A DNA stretch of 64,000 bases. It comes from Rhea pennata (lineage: Eukaryota; Chordata; Aves; Rheiformes; Rheidae). The notes below the pieces were generated by a model, which had not been told where the DNA came from, made no database searches, and saw only the letters and a list, made by a program, of their open reading frames with translations. Every line of letters begins with the position of its first letter. Position 1 is the first letter of the stretch. Below, one piece after another: positions 34,801 to 46,800 of the stretch. The stretch covers positions 4,996,157-5,060,156 of the forward strand of contig NC_084687.1 in the NCBI RefSeq assembly GCF_028389875.1, in the 5' to 3' direction. The translations under genes and the position numbers were made by a program.

Positions 34801-37800
34801 CTGGGCGCGCGACGGCCTCGGGCACCGCAGCTCGGCCCCCTCTGCCGCTGGCGGGCTCGGCGCACCGCAGCCCTCCGAGTGACTCACCGGCCGCCGGCAC
34901 CAGACCTCCCGCAGTCAAGCCCCGACACATTCAGCGCATTCCTGGCGTTCCCGGCGCTGGGGCGCTGCGGGGAGCCCTGCGCGCGGCGGAGGCCAGCGAG
35001 GCACCTCCGGGCGGCTGCAGAGAGCCCCGGCTGCAGCGGCGCCCGAGCCGGGGTCCCTGCGCTGCTGGCACTGCTCACCGGCGCCCGCAGCCTGCCGCCT
35101 CTCCAGCGGCGCGAGCTCCGTGCCCTGGCTGCCACCCTGCCCTGCTTCCCTTTACGCTCGCATGGGCGCGATGGTGGCGTATGGGCAAACTCTCCGGTTT
35201 TAGCTCTGATCCCGCACCTTCGCCGGCCTCGGAGCAGCTTGCAACCGAGCGGCGACGCAAGCGTGCGGCGGGGCGGCCGTGCCAGCGCCCTGCACCGAGC
35301 CGCCCCACGGACGGCGCGAGCCCCCGGCCACGGCAGGGGCCGGGAGCTGCCGCCGGCGCGGGCCGAGCGCGGTGCCCGCGGATCGGCGCCCCGCTCTGGC
35401 GGGCGCCCCGGGCGTCTGCGGCCCCCCCGGGCGGCCGGGGCAGGTGCGAGTGCCGCCGGCCCCCGTGCGCAAACACAGCAGGAACCAAAGGTCCCCCGAA
35501 CACGGAGGCTTGCTTCTAAGCAAACAGATCTCCGAGCAAACCAAACAGACGCCAGCCCCCGGGCGCAGACGGCGGCGCGGCCGCCTTTGCAGAGGTTTTC
35601 CCTGCCGTCGTCCCGGCTCTCCTCCGTGAGACCCAGCGCCCTGGCTGCCGTCTCCCCAGGCCTCGGCAGCGGGACAGCCCGGAGCTCAGACCACGCAGTC
35701 CGGCGCCGGGAGCAGCTCAGCAGTTTGCTCCCTGCGTCGGCGTGACCGGGTTGCCCTCCGACGGGGAGGCCGGCTGGGTCGGGCCCGAGTTTTGTTGCCG
35801 TCTCCAGCCCACCATGCCCTGGTGTCGCAGGGCCGTGGCCGGAGCAGCCGCGCACGGCTTCCCGGTGAATCACCGGCACGTTCCCGTCTCCCAGGCGCGG
35901 CCTCCGTCGCGCTCCCCGCTGGCAGCAGCCGAGCGAGCGAGGGCCGGTCCCGCAGCCGGGGACGCCAGGGCTTTGCCGGGGGTCGGCAAGGGAGATGCAA
36001 ACGCTTTGCGCCGGACCCTCCCGGTTCCCCAGGAAGGCGCAAAGCCCGCGCGAGGCCGGCACGGCGGCGCCGTGCTCCTGCGCCACCCACCAGCGCTCTG
36101 CCCATCGCCCCCGCAGCCCCTCCGCAGCGCTGCGGAAACCTCACGGTGAGCTTCGTAGCACGGCGTCAGCTCTGCAGCACGAGATCTTCCCCCGAAGGAA
36201 GTTTATTTGTTGTGGGATGTTTCCAATTGGAAATCGGGGCTGTTCCAGGCTGAAAACAAGCCAGGTTTCCACTTCCCAGAAACCCCAGTTGCAAGCGAGC
36301 CCGCTGCCAGTTTCCCTTTCTCCCCAACACCAAGTGACTGAACGCAACTCCAGCCCTCCCTCCGCCGCGGTGGGAGGTGGGCGCCGGGCTCCCCCCACGC
36401 ACTCGGCCCCCCGGGACGGGGCCGATACGCGCGGCCGAGCGGCGGCAGGCTGGGAGCTCCCTTCACCAGGCACCCTGGAGAGCCGGGAGCCGCTCCGGCG
36501 GGCCCTCGCCGCGCTCCCGGGCCCGCAGCGCCGGGTGCCAGCGCCTGCTTCCGTATGGAGACCAATCAGCAGTGGATTCTCCGCTGTCTCGTAAAGAAGT
36601 AAAAACCGCAGGAAAACACCGGCGGGACGTTCGAGCCTCCTCCCCTGCGCTGCTTTGCTGCTGCCTAACGCCACAGCTCCTGCCCGGCCGTCCATCCTTC
36701 AGAAAACTTACGGGAACGTAATAAGTGGAGGCCACGGTCCCCCAGCCGAATTTGGCCGATGCCAGCCCAGAAGTCCCCGGGAAGCAAGGGTATGGACAGA
36801 GGAGCAAGATCACCAACCCCGAATCCCTTTGGAACCAGTGAGGGGGAGAAAAGGCAGCCGCGGCACGGGGGCCGAGCGCTGCGCTGCGACCCGGGAACCG
36901 CCTCCTCGCCCGTCACCGCCGGAGCACGCTGCGAGCGCTGCAGCGCCGGGAGAGCGCGGCGCCGCCGGGGCCGGACGGAGCCGGGAGGGCCCTGCGGCGG
37001 GCGGTGGATGCTGCCCGCCTTCTCCCCGTGCTGCCGGTGGTCGGAGCAGGGACGTGGCGCCGGGTCCGGCCCCTGCTCCCGGATGCAACACGCCGCCACC
37101 ACCCTGGAAGCAGATTCGCTGCCGCGCTCAGAGATGGGATCCTAAACCCTCCTGGCGGCCGCGAGCACGGCAGAACGACGCGGGCACCGGTGCGAAGCAT
37201 CGCTTCCCCCAGCCCGCGCCGCCGCCCGGAGCCGGGACGAGCATCCTCCGGCACGGGCAAGGGGCTGCCGGTGCGTCCCCTCCCAGCTCTGGTCTGCCGG
37301 AGGGACTGGGGGAGGAAGGGGCTTTTCCGGGCTGCGGGGCGGGAGGAGTGGAGCAGCCCCGCGAGACGGGGTGGCCCTCTGAGCGCGCGGACTGGTGCCT
37401 GCGCACCCCACGACGCAGGCAGCGGCTGCAGCGTCTCCGCTACGGCAGGGAGGAGGCGCAGCAGCGGACTGCTTTAGAAAAGCGTTTCTTAAAACATCCC
37501 TGTAAACGGAATAAAGCAGGTGACACCGCCGGATCTCTCTCCAGATTAACCCCCGGGAGAGTGTGGCCGAGCACCGTGCCGGCGGGACGCCGGGCACGGC
37601 AGGCGCAGGGCAGAGGCTGGCAGACGTCGCCCCGGCGCCCGGGCTGAGTCTGCAACAGCTCTGCCAGAGCCGGATCCTGCCTGCTCCGAGCCCCCCTCGC
37701 CTGCATCCCTGTGCCTGGCGGGCAGGAAGCTCTTCCACAACCCTCCCCCCCGCCCCGAGCCCCGGCCAGGCTGCGAGGACGGGGGCCACCGGCCCCGGGC

Positions 37801-40800
37801 ACAGCCGGACTTACCTGCTCCGCAGGCGCCGGCGCCGCGGCCGGGCTGCCGAGGCCGGGAGGCTCCGGGCGGGAGCGGAGCGGCGGGGAAGCGGCGGCCG
37901 CCTCCGAGCTGGGCCGCGTCCAGCCGCCGGGAGGGCTGATAAGCGAGGGCTGAAATCTGAAACCGCAGGTTGGCTCCGGCGTATATAAGCAGCAGCTCAC
38001 GCACACCCCCGCGCGCCGGCTCTCACGCCACTCCCGCCCGCGCCCCGTCCTGGCGCCCGCCCGCCCGCCCGCCGCGGCCGAGCCTCGAGCCTCGCCGCCG
38101 GCCGCGTGCCCCCGCCGCCCCGGGCGCCGCCTCGCGCCGCGCTGCTTGAAGGAAAGTGGTGCATTTTGGCTGCGCGGCCGGCGCGGGCGCTGCGGGGGGC
38201 CCCCGCGCTCGCCTCCCGGTGCCTCGGGACGGCGGCAGGGACCCGCGGCGCCAGCGCCTGGCACCGCCTGCCCAGCTGCTAAAAACAGCAGTGTGGGGAA
38301 ATTTTGGGTGCATTTTCCCACGGTGTGTTTTTCTTTTTTTAACCGTGCAAACGAGCACCGGGCGGGAGGGAGGCGGCACCGTGCTGCGACAGGGGCACCC
38401 ATGCTCGCAGCTGCCCCCGCACCCGCTGGCGCTCCCGCTCTCGGCACCCGCGAGCCGCCGCCGGCCACCCTGGAAAAGCAGGGAAAAGCCCTGTCGGAGC
38501 GCTTCCCCGGAGCGGCGGGCCGGGCGCAGCTCGCTTAGGAAAGCGGCCGCGCTGCCAGCAAACCTCCCCTGCTTTTCCCAGCTCCCCGGGCTCGCCCAGC
38601 ACCCCAAACCGGGGTGGCCGCATACCGCGGGAGGGAGGGAGATGGGCCGGGGCTGCGGGCCTCGCGCAGGGCGCTGATCCGCCGCGGGCTGCCGCATCGC
38701 CCCCGGGCCGGGAACGGGCGGCTCGTGCCAGGGGCCGCGCCGGCTCCGTCGGGGCCGCGGGGAGTCCCACGGCGCGCCGAGCCCGCTCCCCACCCCACTG
38801 CCCAAGGCCGATCTCGGCTCGGCACAGGGCGATGCACGGGCAGCGCGCCGGCGCCCAAGCGATGCCCCCCGCGCCTGGCACATTCCCTCCCTGCAGCACC
38901 CGGCCAGGGTCGGGCAAGCGCCTCCAGGGAGAGATTTGCAGGGCGAGGGGGGAGAAGTGGCAGCTCGATGCACCGCTGTTATTTGCCCCCTCCGGTGCTG
39001 GGCAAGGCAGGAGCCGTCAGCGGTGCCGGGGCGCAGCCGGCACCCACCCCAAGGCCCTCCTTATCGCCCGCCTGGCGATAAGCCCCGTGCGCGGGGCGGG
39101 AGATAACCATATCGCTATCGGCAGCCCTTCCTCTGGAGCCGAGGCCGAGGGCTGCCGGGCTCCGGAGCGGCGGGGTCGCCGGACGGCGGCTGCGGCTCGG
39201 TGCCGCCCGGGGCGCCGGGCTCCGGCACCGCTCTCGCGCGGCCTCGCGCTTCGGCGAGCTTTGCAAGGTGCGTTACGTTCGCGTGCTTAACAGTTGCTTG
39301 TTGTTTCCAAATAAGATTCAAGGAAGAGGAAAAAGGAAAAACAAAACAAAACCAAACCACACACACGCACACACACACCACACCAAAGCAAACAATTTGT
39401 CTCGGGAAAGCTGGCAGCAGAGTCCTCGGGAAGGGGAGGGAGGAGCGGGAGGCAGCGGCAGAGCAAACCCCATCCAGCGCGCTGGGCTCGCCACAAACAC
39501 CAGAGTCGCTGGCGCCCGCTGCTCAGCCGACCGCGAAGAGGATCCTGATGCTGCCGAGGAAAATGAGCCCCCCCAAAAGCCGGGCCAGCTCGCCGGGCCG
39601 CTCCGGGCTCCCAGCACAAGGCACCGGCCTGTCCCCGCTGCTAACAAGCGGCGCGGGGACCCCCGGTCCCTTGCAGCCGGCCCATCCTGAAACCCCTCGA
39701 AGCCTCTTTTCCCTCCTTCTCCAACCCAGCAGCGTGGTGCCCCGGCACGCTGGCCGGCTGCTCGTGCTCCTGGGAGCCGCAAGCGCGTCGGCGCCCTCCG
39801 CCTGCCCCCCGCTAGCCCGGCCTTTAAAGTAGGAGGATTGGGGGAAAAAGAAAAAAAAAGAAAAAAAAAAAGAAAAGGCAAAGCAGCCCCCTCCCTCCCC
39901 CGGCACGTTTGCCTTCGAGCGCCTATCCCCACCCCCGGCTATAAATAACGAGAACTCTCCGTTCCGGGTGCGGGGCGACTCCGCTCTGAGCGGCATCCGG
40001 CGAGCTGGGCTGAAAAGGGAGCGGAGGAAAAGGGCCCTGCGGCGCGGGGAAGAGAGAGGCCGGGCGAGCGGGACCAGGCATCCCCCCCCGCGGCACAACC
40101 CGCCCGGCCGCGCTGCGCGGGCTCCGCGGCGGCAGCCTCCCGCCCCGGAGCGGCGCCCTGCCCGGAGCAGCGGGAGCGGAGCAAGCCGGCCACGGGCCGG
40201 GCGAGCCGGACCCACGTCAACGGGGTGATTTTTGCCAGTAGAAACAAGCGAGGGCGAGTCGGAGGAAATTCCCAAGAAACCCCGGAGGCAGAGGGAGCCG
40301 ATGCCAGCAGGGCGAGAACGGGAGCGGTGACGGTCCGCCGGGGCCCCCGGCACGAACCCCCCGTCCGGGGACGCTCCGTGCGGCTCCCGGGATGCGCGCG
40401 GGCAGCCGTGGGCGCGGGGAGGGCGCCGGGGGCCGCGCCGGGAGGGGGGGGGCCGAGCACGGCTCCCGCAGGGCAGAGGGAAGCAGGAAGCCCGGGCGAG
40501 GGAAACCCTGCAAGTGCAGGGCGGCCGCAGGATTGCTCTCTCATTACAGAGCAATTACAGGGTAATTACGCTGGGTAACACCCAAAGGCCGATCAGGAAA
40601 CGGGACGGCTGGGTGCCAGACAGCGGGCGCGCGCGCACCGCGACGCTCGCTCGCCCCTCGGCCCGGGCTGCCGAGCGCGGGCGCCGGGGCCGAGCCGGCC
40701 GGGGGCAGCCGCGGAGGGGAGCGGCGAGCGCGGAGGCGGGGGGAGCCCCTCGGAGCGCAGCACCAGCTGGCGAGGCGGACGCGGAAACCAGCAGCCAGAA

Positions 40801-43800
40801 AACTGCCTTCTGTTTGCCTTCGCCGCGGTCAGGGAGCGGGATTCGCCTTCCTCCTTTGCAAAACGAACGGGATCGTCCCGTGGAAAGCTGGCTCGTAAGC
40901 GAGCGCCTTCCTTCGTGCAAACAGCCCGGCCAGCCCGCAGAGCCCTGCGGCGCCCCGAGGAGCCCCCCTGCCTCCCGCAAGGGATTGCAACTGAGTGTTG
41001 GAGCCCGGAGGCCCCGGAGCTTGCACGTAGCTCTCGCAACCCTCGTCTCGCTGACGAGCGGGGAAGCAGGCGGCAGCCAGCGCTGGAGCTCCGAGCAGCC
41101 CCGCGAAAGGTCACTGCATTTGCACATTCGCAAAACACGCGTTTAGAAAAAACCGCCAGCAACAACAACAGTCCCCACAGGCGCACGGCGAACACGGAGG
41201 CCGCGCTGCACGAGGGGCCGCGAGCAGCACGCCGGCGCGGGCCAGAGGAGCCCGCGGGCCAGAGGAGCCCGCGGGGCCGCCCCCCGCGATCCGGGGCGCG
41301 CTCCGTGACTCCGGGGTGCCGCTGCGCCCGTCGGCGCTCGGCCGGCTGCCGCGGCACTGCCAACCCCGGGGCGCTCGGGGAGAACCTCGGGGAGGTGACG
41401 AGGGCAGCTCGGGCGTCCGCTGGCAGCCCCAAGCCGTGACTCACCCGGCAGAGAGGCCGGGAAGGCTTGAACGCTCCCCTGGGAGTGCTGCAGCCGGCTG
41501 AGCCCCGAGCACCGGAGCTCCTGCAACCAGGGGACGCACGCAGCCCTGCCCGGGCTCCCAAATCCTCCCTCGCGCAACGATTTTAAACCGCTTTACAGGC
41601 AACAGGCAGCGAATCCCTGCAACGCCGGGCTGAATTTCTCTCCGCTAACAGCAGAGAGGCAGGAGGGAGGTGCAGAGATGACGGCGCGTGAGACTGGGAC
41701 GAGCTGCCAGCAGCTCCGGCCTGCGGCCTGCAGCAGGAGCTGGGCTGGGAGGATGGGGCCGTGCGAGCAGGAGCGAGCAGACCGCGGCGAGCCACCTGCG
41801 CCGGCAGAGCCTGCAGAGCCCTTTGAACCCAGCCCGCCCTGGGCTGTAATTAGCCCCCGCCGATGAGATCACGTGCACCGCGCCACCCATCCGCCGTCTG
41901 GGGCTGCGGGAGCGCGCTGCTGCCAAGGCCTCCTGCCCGCCGCGGCTCCCCCCGAGCCCGGCCGGGAAGCCCAAGGCTGGTGGGGGCAACGCCGCTGGGG
42001 TGGAGTTTTTAAGCTGTTTTTTCTCTTGCTGCCTGGGATGTTGTGCCACGGCACTGCAGGCACACGAGCACCGTCCTCCCTCCACGGGGGCCCCCTGCAA
42101 CCGCTGCATCATCCCCATGCGGAGCGCAGGAGACCCGCTGCACCGTTCCTGTGCAGAGCACCCACTGCACCATCCCCCATGCAGAGCGCCCGCTGCACCG
42201 TCCCCCGTGCAGAGCACAGGAGACCCGCTGCACCATCCTCGTGCAGAGCGCCCGCTGCACCGTCCCCCGTGCAGAGCACAGGGCAGATGGCAGCAGGATG
42301 GACCCAGGCACCAGCCAGGCCCCGTGCCAGGGCGACGCTCGGCAGCATGATGCCCCGAGAGGCAGCTGAGCGCCAGGGCCTGCTGCACCGGCTGGAGCGG
42401 AACCGGCAGAGCAGGGTTGGGAGGCGGCGGGTCCTCGCGCCCCGTCCCGGCGTTTGCTGCCAGACTGGTCTCGGCTGTTCTGCCGGGCACCAGCTCCGAG
42501 CCCTGCCCAAGTGCGCATTCCTCCCCGGGTCTCCGGGTCAGCAGCGCGGCTCTCCTGCCCCGCCGCAGCTGCGCCTGGAAAACGGCCCCGCGCGCAGGCC
42601 CGCGCCGCCGCCGCTCCTGCTCCCCTGGCCGAGCCCGGGGCTGCGAGCGCCGAGGCGATGAGCCCGCCCGGGCCGGGCGCCCCTTACCTCGATGCTTGGC
42701 GTCCGGCCGAGGCCAGCGCGGCGAGGGCTCCGGGCCGCGGCGGCACCGAGCTGCCGGTGCCGTCAGAGCAGCTGCGCCGCTGCTGCCGGCTGTTATATAA
42801 TGAAGCCTCGGAGGGGAGTGCTGCCTCCAAATCCCTGGCGACTGCAGGCGGGAAGAGAGAAACAACAGCCTCTCGCGGCTCGGCAGGCACGCGCAAGAGG
42901 GAACGGGAGAGCCCCGTGCGGAGCGGACGCTCGGGGCAGAGAGCCCCGAGGGCTGAGCAAGCCCCGAGGACGAGCCGCCGGCCGGCTCCTCCGGGCACCC
43001 CCGCGCTGCCCGCCAGGACGGTCACGCCGCGGCTCAGCGGCGCTCCGCATCCCGCCTCCCCGCCCCGGGGGCCAGGGACCTGCTCCGGGCCCCACGCTTA
43101 TCCCGGGGAGGGCCGGGGGGCTGCAGGGACGGGCAGAAAGGGTCCCGGTGGAGGGGCCCTCCAAGGCTCCTGCCAGCCGCGTAACACCGGGAGGGAGGCA
43201 GGGGCTCGGAGCAGCCCGGCTGCCGGAGCCGTTCAGCAGCGGAGAGAGAAACTCCCCTGGTTTAAATCATCTTTAAGAAGAGCAGCGTCGAGGGGCTGCT
43301 TTGCAACGCCGCGCAGCGGGGGCACGGGCAGGGAGGAACCCCCCGGGCTGGAGCAGAGGGTCTGGGCGCAGGCGGGGAGGGAGGGAGGGGGGGAGGGAGG
43401 CAGCACCCACGTCTGGGGTGCCATGAGGCCAGCGGCCCGCAGCGAGCAGGGCGTTTGGCGACAGCACGCCTGGCGCACACAGAAGCCCTCTCATTATCCC
43501 TAATTAGTGCCTTGCCAGCTCCTGCAATTAACACCCATGCAGGCGGCTCTTGTTGAGGTAAACAGAGGTTAGAAGGCCCCTCGAGCCGCGGGCGCAGACC
43601 ACCCCGGGGCTGGCGCCGAGGCCGAGCCCGGGAGGGTCGGAGCACTCGGGGCCACGATCCCCCTGCCCAAATCCAGAGCAGAGCTGTGACGCTGGGAGAC
43701 TCCACCGCATCCGTACGGGAGAAGCCCGCTTAAGGGCAAAAGCGCCATATGCCACCGTCAGAGGCCACTGCGAGGGACACGTAAACCCGCCACAAGCTGC

Positions 43801-46800
43801 CCCCGCTGCAAAGCAAGCACCGAGAGGAGCTCGAGCGCCTCCGAAACGCGCTAATTCCCCTCTTCCAGCACTGCTAAGACTCGCTCCACGGCACGGATCC
43901 GCGCAACGCACGCCCCGGCCCCCCGCGGCACGACGGGAGCGCGCGGCAGCAGCCCGGCCGGAGCAGAGCCGTCCTCACCGTCGCGGCGAGGCTGCCGCCG
44001 GGCTGGAGGCTGCTCTGCGCCCTGCACAGCAGGCAGCACCGGGGCTTTGCGGGGCAAGGAGGAGACTTGCCAGAGCTCAGCCAGGAGCGGCGAGGGCTGG
44101 ACCGCCGGCTCCCGAGCCCTGCGCACCTCCTCTCCCACCTCCACGCGGTGCAGAGGAGGCTCCAGCAAGGCTTTTATGCAAAGGGTGTCTCCTTTAGAAA
44201 CATCAAAGGAAAGCAATCGCCGAGGACTTAAATAGCCTTTCTCCAGCTGACCCAGAAACATGGATCAAGAGCTGTCTCATCCCTTAATTGAGAAGTTGGT
44301 GACTTTGAATCTTTATTAAAGAGCTTTGGTAGATTCACAGATTAAGGCCATAACCGGCCGCGGCGATCATCTAGCCTGATTCCCTGCGTAGCACGGCCGG
44401 AGGGACCTCACCCCGCGACGGCTGCCGCGCAGCAAGCCCTCGCCGGGCGCTTTGCACAGCTGCCGCGTTAAACTAAAACGAAAACAGCTCCGCGCAGAAA
44501 AGCACGAGAGCCCCAGCCTGCCTACGCAAACCGAGCCCGAATCCAGCAAACCCCGGCTTCCTCTTCCAGCTCAAGCAAGTTGTGGCTTCCCCGTTGTTCC
44601 CGACAAGTAGATCTTGCTAACCCCCCCCCCCTGCAGTTCTCCAGAGCTGGAAAGGAGGGAGCGCGACAGCTCCAGGCGTTGCGTGCTAGGAGTGAACGGA
44701 GCTCGGGGGGGGGGGGGGGGGGGCTGGAGCGCGCGCGTGCTCCTCCCGCCCCCTCTCCCCGCAGATGCCCTCCTCGCCCGCGCTTCGCCCGCCGCGGCGG
44801 GACGCTCTGCAGCAGCCAGCCCTCGCCTGCGGGCCCCAGAAAGCGGGGGGCACTCGCAGGGAGCAGGGCCGAAAGCAGCCGCCCCCGGGAGCCCGAGGGC
44901 TGCAAACGGCCCCGGTGGGAGCAGGCTGGGCTACGCGGGCGCCGCAGCAGCACCGCTGCCCCGGGCGGATGCGGAGCTGTCAGATCCTAGGGAGAAACCG
45001 GGCTAAAGAGGAGACAGCGCATTCCTCGATGCACGATTTGTTCCTACGGCAGATTATCGTGTTTCCAGCTAAGGAAAGCAGAAGCAGGGAGGGGGGACGG
45101 TGGGGGAGCTGCTACTACAAAAGCCTGAGATGGAGGAACAGCTACACAGCAGTGATTGCCCCTCCGGAGAGCCAAAGAAAGGCAGGAGAAATCCCCAGCC
45201 TGGCCAAATCCCAGGGGAGCAGCCCAGACAGCCGCTCCTGGGGCACAGATGGAGCAGGAAAAAAAAAAAAAAAAAAAAAAAAGGCAAGCCAAAAAAAAAA
45301 AAAACGTGCCTGGTTGCTAAGGGTTAAGCCGACCTTGCCAGCCAGAAGGGAGATGAAACCCCCAACGCGCCTGCCCCGGAGGCGTTTGCACTGGGTGCAA
45401 TTTGCCCCGACGCCAGGCAGGCCTGGCACCGGCGCGGGGCCCGGCGGCCGGCACGGCGCTCCCCGTCTCCGGCTCCTCCGCGTCCCTCCTCTCCCTCCGA
45501 GCCGCTGTGCCGGGGCCAGCTGCTGCTCCCTCCGTTACTATGGGAACTCAGCAGGAAAACACGGTTTCCCAGCAAGGTCAGCGCCGGCCCCAGCCACCCA
45601 AACCCATGCAACGAGCTTCCCCAGCAAAGACTTTGCCTCGCCGCTGCTGCTGGCACCCTGCGGGCGCAGGCGGCCGGCGAGACCTCGCCAGGGACGGGGC
45701 GCTGGGGCCGCCGAGGCCAGGCGGTGCTGGGAGCCGGGCACGGCTGAGCCGGGGCTGCCTGCAGCGTGCAAAGCGAGCGGCACGCGGAGGGTCCCCCGGC
45801 GAGGGGGGGGAGGCTTTGCACTCGCCATGTGATTTTCTAGCAGACGCTCAAGAATTTTAATGCCTCGGCCACCCCCTCTCCGGCGGTCTCCCGCCTCAAA
45901 CTGCCCGCAGCCCCGAGGGGCCGGCTCCGGGCACGCGTGCGAGGAGGGGAGCGCAGGGAGACAGAGCAGGCCCGGCTCCTGCCGGACCGAGGAGGAAGGG
46001 AGGCTACAGCAGGTCCCAAGGGGCCAAGCCGGAAAGCGCCAATCCTGACCGGCTCCGCTGCTCTGGCCGAACGAGGGGTAGGACGGCTGGTTCACGCCGG
46101 AGCGGGCCGGGAGGGCTCCTCAGCGAGGAGATGCCAAGAGAAGCTGAAAGGAAAGCCTAAGAGCGACCGCACAAGCACAGCGTGCACGCGCACACGTGTG
46201 CACACACGTGTGCACGTGCACAGCCACGCTCACGCACGCACAACTGTGCACCACTGCCCTCTAACGGGAGGAGCCACGCTCCCAGCCGCGGCGCGTCCAG
46301 CCGGGAGCAGAGGGGGCCCCGGCTTTCCCGGCCCCGGGGCGCAGAGCCCGTCGGCTGCGGACGCCGCGCCGCAGCGGCTAACCTCGCAGGCAGGGCGACA
46401 GGCGGCCGGGCCCGGAGCGGTACGGCAGAGCAGGGCGCGAGCGCGCACGCAGGGCTGCAGCCTGCGGGGGCCTCTGCAGGAGCTCAGCCCGCTCGGCCCC
46501 CCCCCCCCCCCGCCGGCGCCTCTCCCCCTGCGCTGGGTTGGAGCGGACTCGCCTGCAGCTCCGCTGCCCTCCCTGCTTCGCACACCCGCCACCCTTTGCA
46601 AACAGGCGGAGGAGGAGTTTGGCCTCCCCGCTGCAGAGGAGCACAACATCCCTCCGCCGGAGACGGTTTTCCCAGCAAAGGCAGAGGAGGAAGGTGATGC
46701 TGGCAGCTTTCCTACAGGACATATAGCAGCGTGCCTACAGCGGAGGCCGCTCTTGGGATGAAGGCCAGAGCAGCCGGTGCAGCCTCTTCCGCCAGCCTTC

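Noticed and set aside
34887-34930. Donor GCCG|GTGAGT as a first exon
   Set aside because: Only a donor match in GC-rich sequence. No supporting signal.
45259-45304. Two poly-A runs as a retroposed copy tail
   Set aside because: No recognisable source sequence or target-site duplication lies upstream. More likely simple homopolymers.
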